Both the position numbers and the translations under genes were made by a program. From the NCBI RefSeq assembly GCF_937616625.2, contig NC_065573.1, positions 18,367,001 through 18,431,000 of the forward strand: DNA of 64,000 bases, written 5' to 3'. Below, piece after piece: positions 22,572-33,507 of this stretch (position 1 is its first letter; every line of letters starts with the position of its first letter). A model generated the notes under the pieces. That model saw only the letters and a program-made list of their open reading frames with translations. It ran no database searches and was not told the origin of the DNA. The stretch comes from Mercurialis annua. Its lineage: Eukaryota; Streptophyta; Magnoliopsida; Malpighiales; Euphorbiaceae.

Positions 22572-23249
22572 ATGAATACTCGTGCGCGTGCTGCAGCTCA
22601 GCCGAATGCTGAAGCTGATGACGCTATGTCCATCGAGGTTGACCAGAATGAACCGGGGGTTCAAGCTGGCAGTGCATAAGCGGGCAGAGGACAGGCTGGC
22701 AGAGGCCAGGCTAGTAGGGGCAGAGGTAGAGGCAGAGGGCGCGGTGGTGCAGGTGCCCCAACACCAAGTGCACCACAACCGCCTCTGGATCCGTTTTATT
22801 TCACAATGTTCATGGCGGAGATTGCTGCACTACAGTATACTATATTAGGATAGCTTGTGCAGCAACAGGTACCATAGGCTGGTGGTGCTGGAGTTGATGG
22901 AGTCAGATCCACTAACAAGGATCTAGTGTTGGCTTATATGAGGTTGAAGCCGACTGAGTTCGAAGGTGATGGCGATGCTCTGGATTTTCTGGAGTAGGTT
23001 GAGCATAATGCTCAAAGGTTGCAGGCTACTGAGAGGCAGACCATTGTTCTAATGGAGATGTCCTTGAAGGGTCCTGTAAAGGATGGGTTTCGTAGGGTCA
23101 TTTGTCTTGAGATGACCACTACTACTTGGGCGGATTTCGTGGCACGGTTTAGAGAGTTTTTCTTGCCGTTTTCAGTGACACAGAGTTACAGAGACAGATT
23201 GCTGACTTTGGCTAGAGGTAACAGGGCGGCGCATGTATATAAAGAATGA
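22572..23249 (+). pseudogene. gag: gag remnant of element G
   Basis: From ATG 22572 the frame encodes MNTRARAAAQ..., an acidic stretch, an RG-rich repeat (GQASRGRGRGRGRG), and the start of a Retrotrans_gag domain (motifs MSLKGPVKD and WADFVARFREFFLPFSV), matching the A1 gag in order. Four premature stops (22677-22679 and three more between 22850 and 23000) lie in the same frame, with no frameshift. At about 23249 the gag breaks off straight into LTR sequence. The rest of gag, all of pol and most of the 3' LTR were deleted. Confidence 0.87.
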
Positions 23250-23671
23250 TTTGTTTTAAAGTTTTTTCACTTAATAAACGTAGACGGTAGTATGAACTCA
23301 TCTCAGTATATCTGATCCTCGTTGTTTAATCATTTTTAAGCGAGTTGTGGACCTCCTTTTTCTTGATTCTCGGAGGTTTATTTTATTGAATAAAAGAGTC
23401 GAACTTTATTGAAACTCTTAGACCGCAGTATTGTCAGTATTATTGTTATTGTTTTACTCTATTCGAGTCTCGGGTTTGAACCGAGCATTTAATTAAATAT
23501 ATGTTGTTCATATAAATTGTTAGGTTTAGGTTGGAGTCCCGGTTGCCCCCGAGCAAGTTCTATGCAGGTTTAATTATGATGTTTGATGTTCCGCGAGGCT
23601 AGCTACGGGTTTCAGTACGACCACACCCATACCCTAGCGTCGGTCACGATCTCCAATTTTGGTTCGTGACA
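23250..23671 (+). repeat. Truncated 3' LTR of element G
   Basis: Starts inside the LTR (TTTTCACTTAATAAACG) and runs through the CTCATCTCAGTATATCTGA block, CTTAGACCGCAGTA, hairpins CTCGGGTTTGAACCGAG and CGGTTGCCCCCGAG, to GGTTCGTGACA. About 2.2 kb of its upstream part is missing, lost with pol in one deletion. Confidence 0.75.
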
Positions 23672-25424
23672 ATTCATCAAGCCAAGGTAAACATCTGAGT
23701 ATTAGAAGTTTGATGATGATATAAGTTGAATTATTGATGTTTAAAGCTGAAAACTATTTTTGGTATGCTAAGGAGTCAAAGTGAGATATGATTTGGGTAA
23801 GTTATAATCGGTATTTTTGGCTGGAAATGAGTTGATTGAATAGAAGGCATGTTGAATTTCACCATGGTATGAGCAGAACCAGTGTGCTCCGGTGAGCAGA
23901 AACCGGCTGCTCACTAAACCAAACACTATCCTATTTCTTGGCAAATTTTTTCCAGAGCAGGGGTAGTTCAGGGGGGACTGTTCCAATAGTCCCCAGCCGG
24001 CCGTAGGGTCATCAGATTTGGTTCGGTCCTTAATGAAAATTGTAGTCGGTATGTTTGTGAATAAGAATGCATAGTTGCTTTGGTCGTTAAACGTTTTTAA
24101 GCATGTCGTTTATCGGTCCAAAGTCGACTAGTTAGTCACTTTAGAAAAATATTAAATTTTAAGAAAAAAGGTAAATTTAATAAATTGAATTATCGGGATT
24201 GTAAAACGTTAATTATCAAAGTTAAAAAGGATAAAGACTTCGTAAAATTCGGATTAAAAATGGATTAGATGTGTTATGAGTTAAGTCAAAAATTGTTTTG
24301 ATAGTTGTGTTTGAGCTAAGTTTGAGAGCGGTTTCAAAAGTCGTTAGGGGCATTATTCATGCTAAAAATTGTGCGTATGGCGTGAGTGCGTGTCGGACTA
24401 AACCCTGACCAACTTGGTTCTACTCGAAAGGCAGAATATGACCCGCACAACAAGGCAAAGTAGGCTTGATGGGCAGTTTTAGATAAGCAGTTCAAGTACA
24501 TTTTCCGATCCACTACGCATATCGGATTAAGTTTGAACCTAAATGGAAATTGTATACGGCATTACATAGATTAAATATGGACAATTTAATCACAGTTTTG
24601 ACGGTTTAATATAAGCGATTTGAAGGTTAAAAATGAATGAAAATTGCTAATTTTAAGAAAAAGGAATAAAGCATGTTAAGGAGTCGATTTTGGAAATTAA
24701 TTGTGAACTTTCGAGATGTCGAAACTAGTTCGAGTCTAAACGGAAGTTGTAACAAAGTTGTGGACTATAATAATAATGAATATGTTTTGGATCAGGGCTG
24801 TTTTACGTGCACCATTTATGGGCTCAACAGCCCATAGAAGGCTGTTTTGCAGCCTTTAGAAATCAGTTTTAAGGAAGCAACTTTCGGGTTAATTTCTGAC
24901 ACCTTCGGGTGCTAATTTCAGTCTAAGACCTAAACAAAAATTGTAGGAAACATGCCAAAATTTAAAAATGTCAATTTTGTTTAGGGGTCGGACTATTTTA
25001 AGTAAGCTATTTTGATAGCTAAAGTTGGCTAGAAACCCAATTTTTGTTAATATAGTTATAGCTAGAATTTTATTAATTCTTGCTATTATCGAATTTGCAT
25101 AGATCCAGCGAGGCAAGTACCGATGGAGCTCGGTCTTTAAAGATCAAGATATCGCTTAGCTCATTTTGAAGTATTTGTATAGCAAGTGGTGAGTACACTT
25201 TATTTACTCGTCGATATTCATAAAGCCACGTATTTTAATACGATGGGCTATATGAATATATTATATGTTTGAATTGTATAAGATATGTATGTTTGAAAGT
25301 GTACTATGATATATGTTTTGAAAATGATTATTTATGTTATTTTGATAATAACATAATTGAATAAAAAGAACGTAATTGCTTAAAGTACCAGGAAAGGGTA
25401 AAGCAATATGATACTAAAAGGAGT
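23672..25424 (+). repeat. D-family LTR/element, first part
   Basis: Non-coding sequence of a diverged gypsy-related family. It continues after the solo LTR (28320-29396) and again after the nested cluster (48086-48319), where it ends GGGTCGTGACA. The two target duplications, GGAGT and AGAAG, prove that the three parts were once continuous (about 3.1 kb). This first part has hairpin-prone stretches around GAGCAG...CTGCTC (near 23871-23900) and GGGCTCAACAGCCC (near 24819). No coding sequence is visible. Confidence 0.65.
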
Positions 25425-25562
25425 TGTAATATCCCGGAAATTTTTAAAATTTTTCTAAATGTGTTTTCGGAAATAATTTAAGTTTTTCGGGTGACGGTTC
25501 AATTCGTAATTTAATTTTGGTTCGGTTCAATTTTTGGGTTCGGGTCTGGTTCCCTTATTTTT

Positions 25563-25723
25563 GTGGTTCAACCAAAAAGGTTGAACCACCATCGTCGAAT
25601 CAGGTCTCAAAAGAGACCTGACCCATTCGAACGAGACATCAGCGTTTGGGCTGAGTCTCGTTCGAGAATTCCAGTTCTCGAACGAGAACTCAGTCCATTT
25701 TGGCTGGTCTCGTACTAGCGTAG
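25563..25723 (+). promoter_or_regulatory. U3 hairpin and TTCGAGAA palindromes of the solo LTR
   Basis: GTGGTTCAACC-aaaaa-GGTTGAACCAC (25563-25589) is followed by AGGTCTCaaaaGAGACCT and by GTCTCGTTCGAGAATTCC and GTTCTCGAACGAGAAC. The latter two together form a large imperfect inverted repeat and hold spaced TTCnnGAA cores. Confidence 0.55.
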
Positions 25724-26799
25724 GCGGGCACTTTGTCCTTTGTTCTAACCTATTTCGACCTACTTAAATACGAATCTTTCTACCCTAATTCATTCTCCAC
25801 ACTTCAGACAATCCGTAGCCGTCTTCCGTTCGTTTTTCTATGAAGATTTAACGCTTCGTAATCTCTTCCGAAGTTGTTGTTCCGGTAAGCTTCATTATTC
25901 ATTAGATTTCAGTTTATGTTTAAAACGGCATTTCCGTATTTTTGATCGTTCTCTCTCGTTTCTAGATCGAAACTGATTCCGTTCGATCCTGGAGATTCTA
26001 GACTCGCATATCTATGTTTCCCCACCTCGTTTTCGTTGAACGGTACGTAATCAACCTCGTTTCAATCGCCGTACGGTTTCCGTTTTAAGTTTGTGAAATC
26101 TGTTTCTTGTGGAATTTGGTTTCTGCTGAATCCTTTCATGAGCCTTGGCCATGATTTTATTGATTCATGTTTATGAAACTCTTAGTAGGTTAGTTGTAAA
26201 TCATTTTAGCTTTCGGTTTGTGTTTGTTCCATCGTTAATTGATGTCTCGGTTGAGTTTTGATTGAGTAATTCGGTATTGTCCTTGCTTGTGAGTTCTTGA
26301 ATTAATCACTACGGTTTTTGCTTTTTGAGATGTTGGGTTATTGATTTTGATGGATGATGTGGTTATAGTATGAAGTCTTAATGGTTTGGAGTTAAAAATC
26401 ATGTTCAGTAGCTTTAAAATGGGGTTTTTGTGAGTTTAAGAGTGGCGGGGAATGGTGTTTTATTTTGAAAGGAAAGTGATGGTTAAATAACCATTGTAAT
26501 CACCAAAGTCTTTTACTTAAACCAAATAAATCCTTAAAGTTAAACTTTAACTAATAACTTGGATTTTATTTTGATTATAAATTAAATATTGAAAAGGATA
26601 GTTAATTATAAATTTAGTTAGTATAATTACTCGGATAATTCTATTTAATTAAGAATATCAATTTGGCATGAAATTGGCTAAATTACAATTTAGCCCCTGA
26701 ACTTATTTTATAACTTAATTAAGTGGATTTTTGGTTGGTTACTTTATATTTTGTTTTAATTATAAAGAAAGTGATTAATTTGATTTTGAAAATCAAAAT

Positions 26800-26882
26800 G
26801 GCTAAAGTACAGTTTAGTCCCTAATTGGCTAAAGTACATTTTAGTCCCTAATTGGCTAAAGTACAGTTTAGTCCCTAAACTT
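26800..26882 (+). repeat. Short tandem repeat, about 27-base unit, three copies
   Basis: The phrase GGCTAAAGTACAGTTTAGTC followed by CCTAATT occurs three times in a row, the middle one with a CATTTTAG variant. Related LTRs have one (7686-7712), two (43140-43200) or three (14342-14430) copies, so this is a length-variable minisatellite of the LTR. Confidence 0.75.
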
Positions 26883-28319
26883 TTATAAACTTAAAATGGT
26901 TAGGTTTTTGGATTGTAACTTGGGTTACTTGCAATTTAAGTTATTGAGTTCTGTTTAAATGACTTATTATTTTATGAAATTATTTTATAAATATAAACTC
27001 GGGTTTATATTTGATAAACGTTTTGAGTCGGGTTAGACTTGGGTCACCCGACAAGTGAGATTAGCTTGGTAGTTATTGGTAACTCGGCTAACCCACTATT
27101 TGGAAATTTATGATTATTTAAAGATTATTAAATAATATTTTGTAAATCGGATTTTAAGCGAGAACTCAGTAGACTTGTATTAATTGGGCTTTATTACCTA
27201 TTGGGTATTTTTGTGTTGCTTTGGATGGTTCACTTCCGACGTGATATTTGTGCTAGTCCTATGTGGTGTCTAGTACTCTCTAGAGTTAGGATCTGTTTTA
27301 ATAATTATTTTATTTGTCTAGACCCGTCTACTGTTCGTGCTTCAGAGGCGAACCAGGATTAGTTGCTTGCCGGTTATCACGTGGATTAGCAAGCAGTGAG
27401 TTTTTACTTACTATTTACCGCTTTATTAAGTAAATTGTTATTTTAATATATATATATATATATATATATGGTACGTATATTTCGAACTGTTTTATTATTA
27501 TGGCTTCTAGTTGGAACATGCTAACTAATGGGCATCATTAGGACTGCGTGCGCACCGGTATTGATCTGGGTAAGGTATATATATGGAAATGTGGTAACTC
27601 GGTGTGAGTACAGCTCTCGGGACCAAATAGAGTAACTCGGTGTAGCACAGCTCTCGGGACTCTGGATATGGTATAAGTGTGGTTACTGGTAACTCGGTGT
27701 AGCTCAGCTCTCGGGACCAGACCTATTGGAATATGTTTAATATTTAGAATTGTGGATTAGGGTTCCAACTATTATTCGTAATATCGTTATTAAATGTTTT
27801 AAACGGTTTTAAAGGTTTTCCACTTAATAAATGTAGATAGTGGTATAAACTCATCTCAGTATATCTAATCCCGTTGTTTTCTCAATTTTTCCCAGGGTTA
27901 TGATCTGAGAGAGTCTGGTGATCTCCGCATTTACTTTTCTTCGGAGGTTCCATTTATTTTAGTAGAACTATCAAACCATTTTATTCTTAGACCGCAGTAG
28001 TTGACTAGACGTCTTTATTATTATTACAGTTGTTTGTCGGATTGGTTCGACTAGTTATATTGCTCTGGCATGTTACATTATTTACACTGATTTATGTTAT
28101 GCCTATTTTTTGACTCAGTATTGGATAAGTATATTATATTAATTGTTGAATATTATAACTGCTAAAATTAGGCTGAAGTCTCGGTTGCCCCCGAGCATTG
28201 GTTTTCTGCAGGTTTAATTGAATTGTATGTTATAAGGAAGGCTAGCTACGGGTGTTGGTACTACATTACCCATGCCCTAGAGCCGGTCACGATTCATGAA
28301 AATGGGTCGTGACAGGAGT

Positions 28320-29396
28320 ATTGACAATATACGAGTAAAGAAACATAGTTAATTCTGATATGTATTATTAATCATAATCCATACCCTATATGTGCATGTG
28401 TTGTAAATTTATGTTTAGATTGTAATGTACATGTCCTGGTCCATAAATGATCAAGAAAACCAAACGCAAAGTATCGAAACGATTATCATACTTGATAAAA
28501 GAATTGTGCTACGATACATTCACTAAATAAGATCTGAGGTTGAACTCGATAGAACTATCACGGGACCTGTATCTCATCCATTCTCGATAATAGTCCTCGT
28601 GACTCATATGATAAGAAAATCAAACATAAAATATCGAATATTAATGCGAGACAAGAACGATAACTACGATATGAAGCAAATCTTCATGTTAGGCGACAAT
28701 AGGAACGATGCGATCGTTTGATGAGTTCAAAAATCTGCATTATCAGATATATGAAGATATCTCCATCAGTATGAAAGACACGAGGTTGAACTCGGTATAA
28801 TTATCTCGGGACCTGTGCCTAGGGAGTTAAACTCGGTGGAAATATCCCGGGACTCACCTCGATTACTACGGACGTAAGAAATGGTACGATTTTAACTCGG
28901 TGGAACTACATATGGTTGTGGTTAAACTCGGTGGAACTATCTCGGGACCAAACCATAAGGAACAAGTTATAAGAGAATTATCATAAGTGCAGCTCGATGT
29001 GGATCTATTAGGACAATGCAATCCAAAGTTTAAAACGTCTGTCGAAAATTATAGAAACCAAATGAGAAAAGAAAAATTACAAACCATAATAAGAAAATAA
29101 AAGATGTCAAACACGTATACGACATAAATATATGGTTTATGAGATGTATATACTATGAAAGGTATATACGATCATTGAGACATATATGAAAGTGAGTAAA
29201 AAGTATATTTTACATAATGTGGGTTTTAGACGTTTTCACCCTTTATGTATATTCACTTGTAATATTGTGAACTCACTCAGTTTTATACTAACCTCGTTGT
29301 CCCTACCATTTTTCAGAGATAGTAAGCTATGATTTGAAGAAGCAAGCTTCCGAAGTTTTAATTATTGGAAGTCGTCTATACGAGACATGAAAGAAG
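28320..29396 (+). repeat. D-family LTR/element, second part with AACTCGGTGGAACTATCTCGGGACC-type cassettes
   Basis: Continues D after the GGAGT duplication. Between 28531 and 28950 it has about five cassettes opening (T)GAACTCGGTGGAA or TAAACTCGGTGGAA and closing CTCGGGAC, the same scheme as in the A-type LTRs but with a different middle. It then has the CTCACTCAG...CTCGTTGTCC block that corresponds to CTCATCTCAG...CCCGTTGTTTTCCC of A. It is broken at 29396 by the nested cluster. Confidence 0.7.
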
Positions 29397-30289
29397 TGTC
29401 ACGACCCATTTTCATGAATCGCGATCGGCGCTAGGGCATGGGTAATGTAGTACCAACACCCGTAGCTAGCCATAAAGATAACATACAATTCCATTAAACC
29501 TGCACGAAAACCAATGCTCGGGGGCAACCGAGACTTCAACCTAGTTCGAGCACTTCATAATATTCAACATAAATATAATAAATGCTCGTCCAACTATGAG
29601 TCTCTAAAATGGCATAAATGCAAACCAGAGTAAACAGTACAATCATGCCAAAGCAATATAACTAGTCGGACCGATCCGACAAACAACTGTAATAATAATA
29701 AAAACGTCTAGTCTACTACTGCGGTCTAAGAATAAAACTGTTTGATAGTTTTACTAAAATAAATGGAACCTCCGAAGAAAACATAGAAACGGAGATCAGC
29801 TAACTTGCTCAAATCATAAGCCTGTAAAAATTGGGAAAACAACGGGGTCAGATATACTGAGATGATTTTATACCACTATTTACATTTATCAAGTGGAAAA
29901 CCTTTAAAACCGTTTAAAACATTTAATAACAACATTACAATTAATAGTTGGAACCCTAATCCACAATACTAAATATATCCATAATCCAATAGGCTTGGTC
30001 CCGAGAGCTGAGCTACACCAAGTTACCACCGACCGCACTTAATCCATATCCAGAGTAGCGAGAGCTGAGCTATACCGAGTTACTCTACCTGGTCCCGAGA
30101 GATATGCTCACACCGAGTTACCACATTTCATATTATACCTTACCCAGATCATTACCGATGCGCACGCAGTCGTAATGATGCCCATTAGGTAGCATGTTCC
30201 AACTAAGAGCCATAATGGAAAAACAGTTTGAAATATCGTATACAATATATATATAGATATTAAAATAACAATTTACTTAATAAAGCTGT
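29397..30289 (-). repeat. 3' LTR of H, R/U5 part only
   Basis: Runs from TGTCACGACCC through the U5 block, cassettes (about 29998-30122) and GTGCGCACGCAGT-like text to AATAAAGC, where the plus-strand LTR piece B begins. Two thirds of the LTR is missing here. Its sequence closely follows 45291-46066 of the right-hand LTR. Confidence 0.8.
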
Positions 30290-30438
30290 AATATCCCGTA
30301 TTTTATTTTATTTTCTTTCCGATGAGTTTCCGGTTATAATTCGGAGTCGCTTGCGAGTTCATGGTTTGATTCGTGGGTTAAATAAATTAATTGGCTAGCC
30401 TATGTTTCTTTTGATCAAATTGTTCTTTTGCTTTGGCC
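30290..30438 (+). repeat. LTR B fragment, left copy
   Basis: Begins TGTAATATCCCGTATTTTATT, a plus-strand LTR start inserted after AATAAAGC of H. After 149 bases it is cut by the E3 LTR (30439). The same sequence with a handful of differences is found at 38091-38242, where it continues to 38668. Confidence 0.7.
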
Positions 30439-33289
30439 TATCACGACCCACTTTCATGAATCGTGACCGGCGCTAGGGTATGGGTATGGTTGTACCAAAA
30501 CCCGTAGCTAGCCTTGCGGATAACCAAGCTTTAACATTTAAAACAATATACCTGCATAAAATCACATGCTCGGGGGCAACCGAGACTTCAGCCTAGTTTA
30601 GCAGTACATAAAGCAACATATATTCAAAGTATGCTTATCTCAAATTATAACTCCAACAGTATGGCAATATAAATATAAATACCATAAACACTGTAATCAT
30701 GCCAAAAGCAATAAAGTAATAGTTGGACTATTCCAACAATCAATAGTCTAAAACAGAAATGTAAGACTAAGACATAATTACTAATACTACTACTGCGGTC
30801 TAAGAGTTTAAAATAGTTCGACTCTTTTATTCTGAAATAAAATAAAGAACCTCCGTGAAATGAAGAAACGGAGATCGACTAATGCTCAAAGCATAAACCT
30901 GGAAAATTTGGGAAAACAACGGGGTCAGATTTAATGAGTAGAGTTTATATAACCATTTACATTTATTAAGTTGAAAACCTTTAAAAACGTTTAATAAAAC
31001 ATTTTGATTATGGATTATCAATAAAACCCTAAACCACAATTCTAAATCCTTGTCGAGTAGGTGAGACGTATCTCAATAACCTATCCCCGACTACCACTTA
31101 ATAAAATAGTGAGCCCAGGAGACGTATCTTCCACCGGTGCCCTCACTAAGGTGAGACGCATCTCAACCCTACCTCGATACCATAATAATCATTACCGGTG
31201 CGCACGCAGTCCCGATGATGCCCATCGAGTAGCACGTTCCAAATCAAATCCACAATGTCGAAAAACAGTTTGAAAGCTGTTTTTATATATACATATACAA
31301 AATATAATATTTTCTTAATAAAAAGGTAAATAGAGATATAAACTCACTGCTTGCTAATCCACGTGATCCTGGCAAGCAACCTAACTCTGGTTCGCCTCTG
31401 AAGTACGAACAGTTGACGGGTCTAGCCAAGGTAATAAATATAAATTAAAAACAGACCCTAACTCTAAAGAGTACTATACACCACATAAGACTAGCACAAC
31501 ACAATACCAAGTCACATTTAATAATCATTTATATTAAATACATTTCAAATATAACCCAACTTACAGAGTACAAATCATAATAACATATTTAAAATGATTC
31601 GTAAAATAATTTAAATAAATCCGAGTTAAAATCCATATCGGTGAGTCAGCCGAGTTATTAAAAACTACCAACCTTCTTCCCACTTGTTGGGCGACCATAG
31701 TCTAACCCAAACTAAAACTTTTTTAAATTTATAAACCCGAGTTTATAAATTAAAGTACTTGATAAAAACAATTATCTATTTTTAAAATAGAATTCAATAA
31801 CTCCAAATCCAAGTAACCCAAGTTACAACTAAAACTTATCCATTTTAATTTCATAAAAGTTTAGGGGCTAAACTGTACTTTAGCCAATTTGATTTTCGAA
31901 ATCAAATTTAATTACTTGTTCTTATTTTATTAAATTATAAATCAATAAAGTCCAAAAATTATCCTATAGATAAAAACTTAACTTAAATAAGTCTTTTAAA
32001 AACTTTAGGGGCTAAATTGTAAATTAGCCAAATTGGCATTTCAATTTGAATTGGATATAATTACCCGAGTAATTATATTAATTTAAGTTATAAAATATTT
32101 AACGTATTCTAATTGTCTAGTTAAAATCAAATGGTTCAAGTTATTATCAAAACAAATTAAGTGGATAAAACTAACTTGAAGTACCTAATTGATTTAAACA
32201 ACATAAATTGATGACCAAGGTGACCATTAGGCCATCTTCTTCCTATTCAAACAACCAAACTTCCGCCAAATTTCAAATTGGAAACCATGAAATTGCCAAG
32301 CTAATATTTAAAGTTTCTGGATTCATGAAACTTATTCATTAAGGCATAAAAGAATCCTAAGCAACTTAGAAGTGTGATTTCTTTAACAATCAAGAACAAT
32401 AACATCGGCATCAACAATTATTAACAAACGGCGACTCAGACCGAACAATCGCAAGCTCAAACAGAGGTTAATCCATTAACAATCAAAGAATCAAGAGTTG
32501 ATGATCATTTAAATCACATAAAACATACCCATGAATATTATAGAAGACGGCAGCAACTTAAAAGTAAAACAGAACAACACCAAGCGAAATTACAATGAAA
32601 CGGCAGCGACTATATCGTATTGAATTACGTACCGTTTTGGCAAAAACAAAGATGAGAATTGTAGAGGCGTGAGTCTACAATCTCTAGGACGAAACAGAAC
32701 TGGATTCGATCAAGAAACGAAGAAGAACGAATCAATTTACGGAACGCCGTTTATAACACCAAACTGAAATCACAAGAACAACGAAGCTCACTGAGGCAGC
32801 AAGTTTGAAGGACGTTTTCAGCGTTAATTCTCAGAGAGAAAACGAACGAATGACGGCTATGGATTGTTGGAAGTATGATGAAGATTTAGGTTTAGAAAAA
32901 GAAAGGAAACGTGCAACCCGACGTTTTATAAGAGAAGAGAAAAGGAGGCTGGGCAGCCAAAGGCTGCACACAGCACCGTAGGTCTCGTACGAGACACTCA
33001 GTCTCGTACGAGACTCCCTCATTTTAACAAAGAATCTCGTACGAGACCCTTGGTCTCGTACGAGACCATACGTTTTGTTTAAGGGTCTCGTTTGAGACCC
33101 TTAAGCAAAACAAGAATATTTTCTTTTCTTTTTTAATTTTCCTCTTTTTAAAATTTTAAACAACCTATTTAAAACTTTAACCAATCCGACTTTACTCGGA
33201 CCACAATCAAAACACCGAAGCCGAAAATGATCCGCATTTGTATTAAAAACTCATCGGAAATTTTAGAAATTTTTTTACGGGGTATTACA
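30439..33289 (-). repeat. 3' LTR of element E3
   Basis: Runs from TATCACGACCC (one base off TGTCACGACCC) to GGGGTATTACA, 2851 bases, and is followed by a reversed polypurine tract TTCTCCCC (33290-33297). In place of the CTCGGGACC/AACTCGGTG cassettes it has reversed TTGAGATACGTCTCAC-type units (31060-31170). The array at 32981-33100 consists of perfect TCTCGTACGAGA palindromes. Confidence 0.88.
32981..33100 (-). promoter_or_regulatory. TCTCGTACGAGA palindrome array of E3
   Basis: Four GTCTCGTACGAGAC-type palindromes and one TCTCGTTTGAGA occur within 120 bases. Unlike the TTCGAGAA versions, these lack a TTCnnGAA core. Confidence 0.6.
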
Positions 33290-33507
33290 TTCTCCCCAAC
33301 TTAATAAAAATTCGCTACCATGATTCTTCTATCTATCAATAACTGCATGCATTGCGCGGTGTATGTGAAGAAGTAAACCATTATCTCGGCAATAATGAGC
33401 CAAGGAAGTATTTGCAGCCCACGAATTTAAACACAAACAAATAAACATAACAACACAACAAGCACCGAAACAATCAACTAAAATACATAGGTAACGATAC
33501 ACGTACC
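33290..33507 (-). other. 3' untranslated part and polypurine tract of E3
   Basis: Holds the reversed polypurine tract (TTCTCCCC, 33290-33297) beside the LTR and about 200 non-coding bases after the polyprotein stop. The neighbouring AATTCG...CGAATTT hairpin seen in A1 and F is damaged here. Confidence 0.7.

Larger units (their letters stand above)
25420..28319 (+). mobile_element. Solo LTR (25425-28314) with target duplication GGAGT
   Basis: A complete 2890-base A-type LTR from TGTAATATCCCGG to GGGTCGTGACA lacks any internal part. GGAGT occurs on both sides (25420-25424 and 28315-28319), and the flanking D sequence continues across it. It carries the U3 hairpin at 25563-25589, a palindrome array (25602-25723), a block of three near-identical phrases containing TTAGTCCCTAATTGGCTAAAG (about 26800-26880), and the cassette triplet at 27594-27720. 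Confidence 0.95.
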
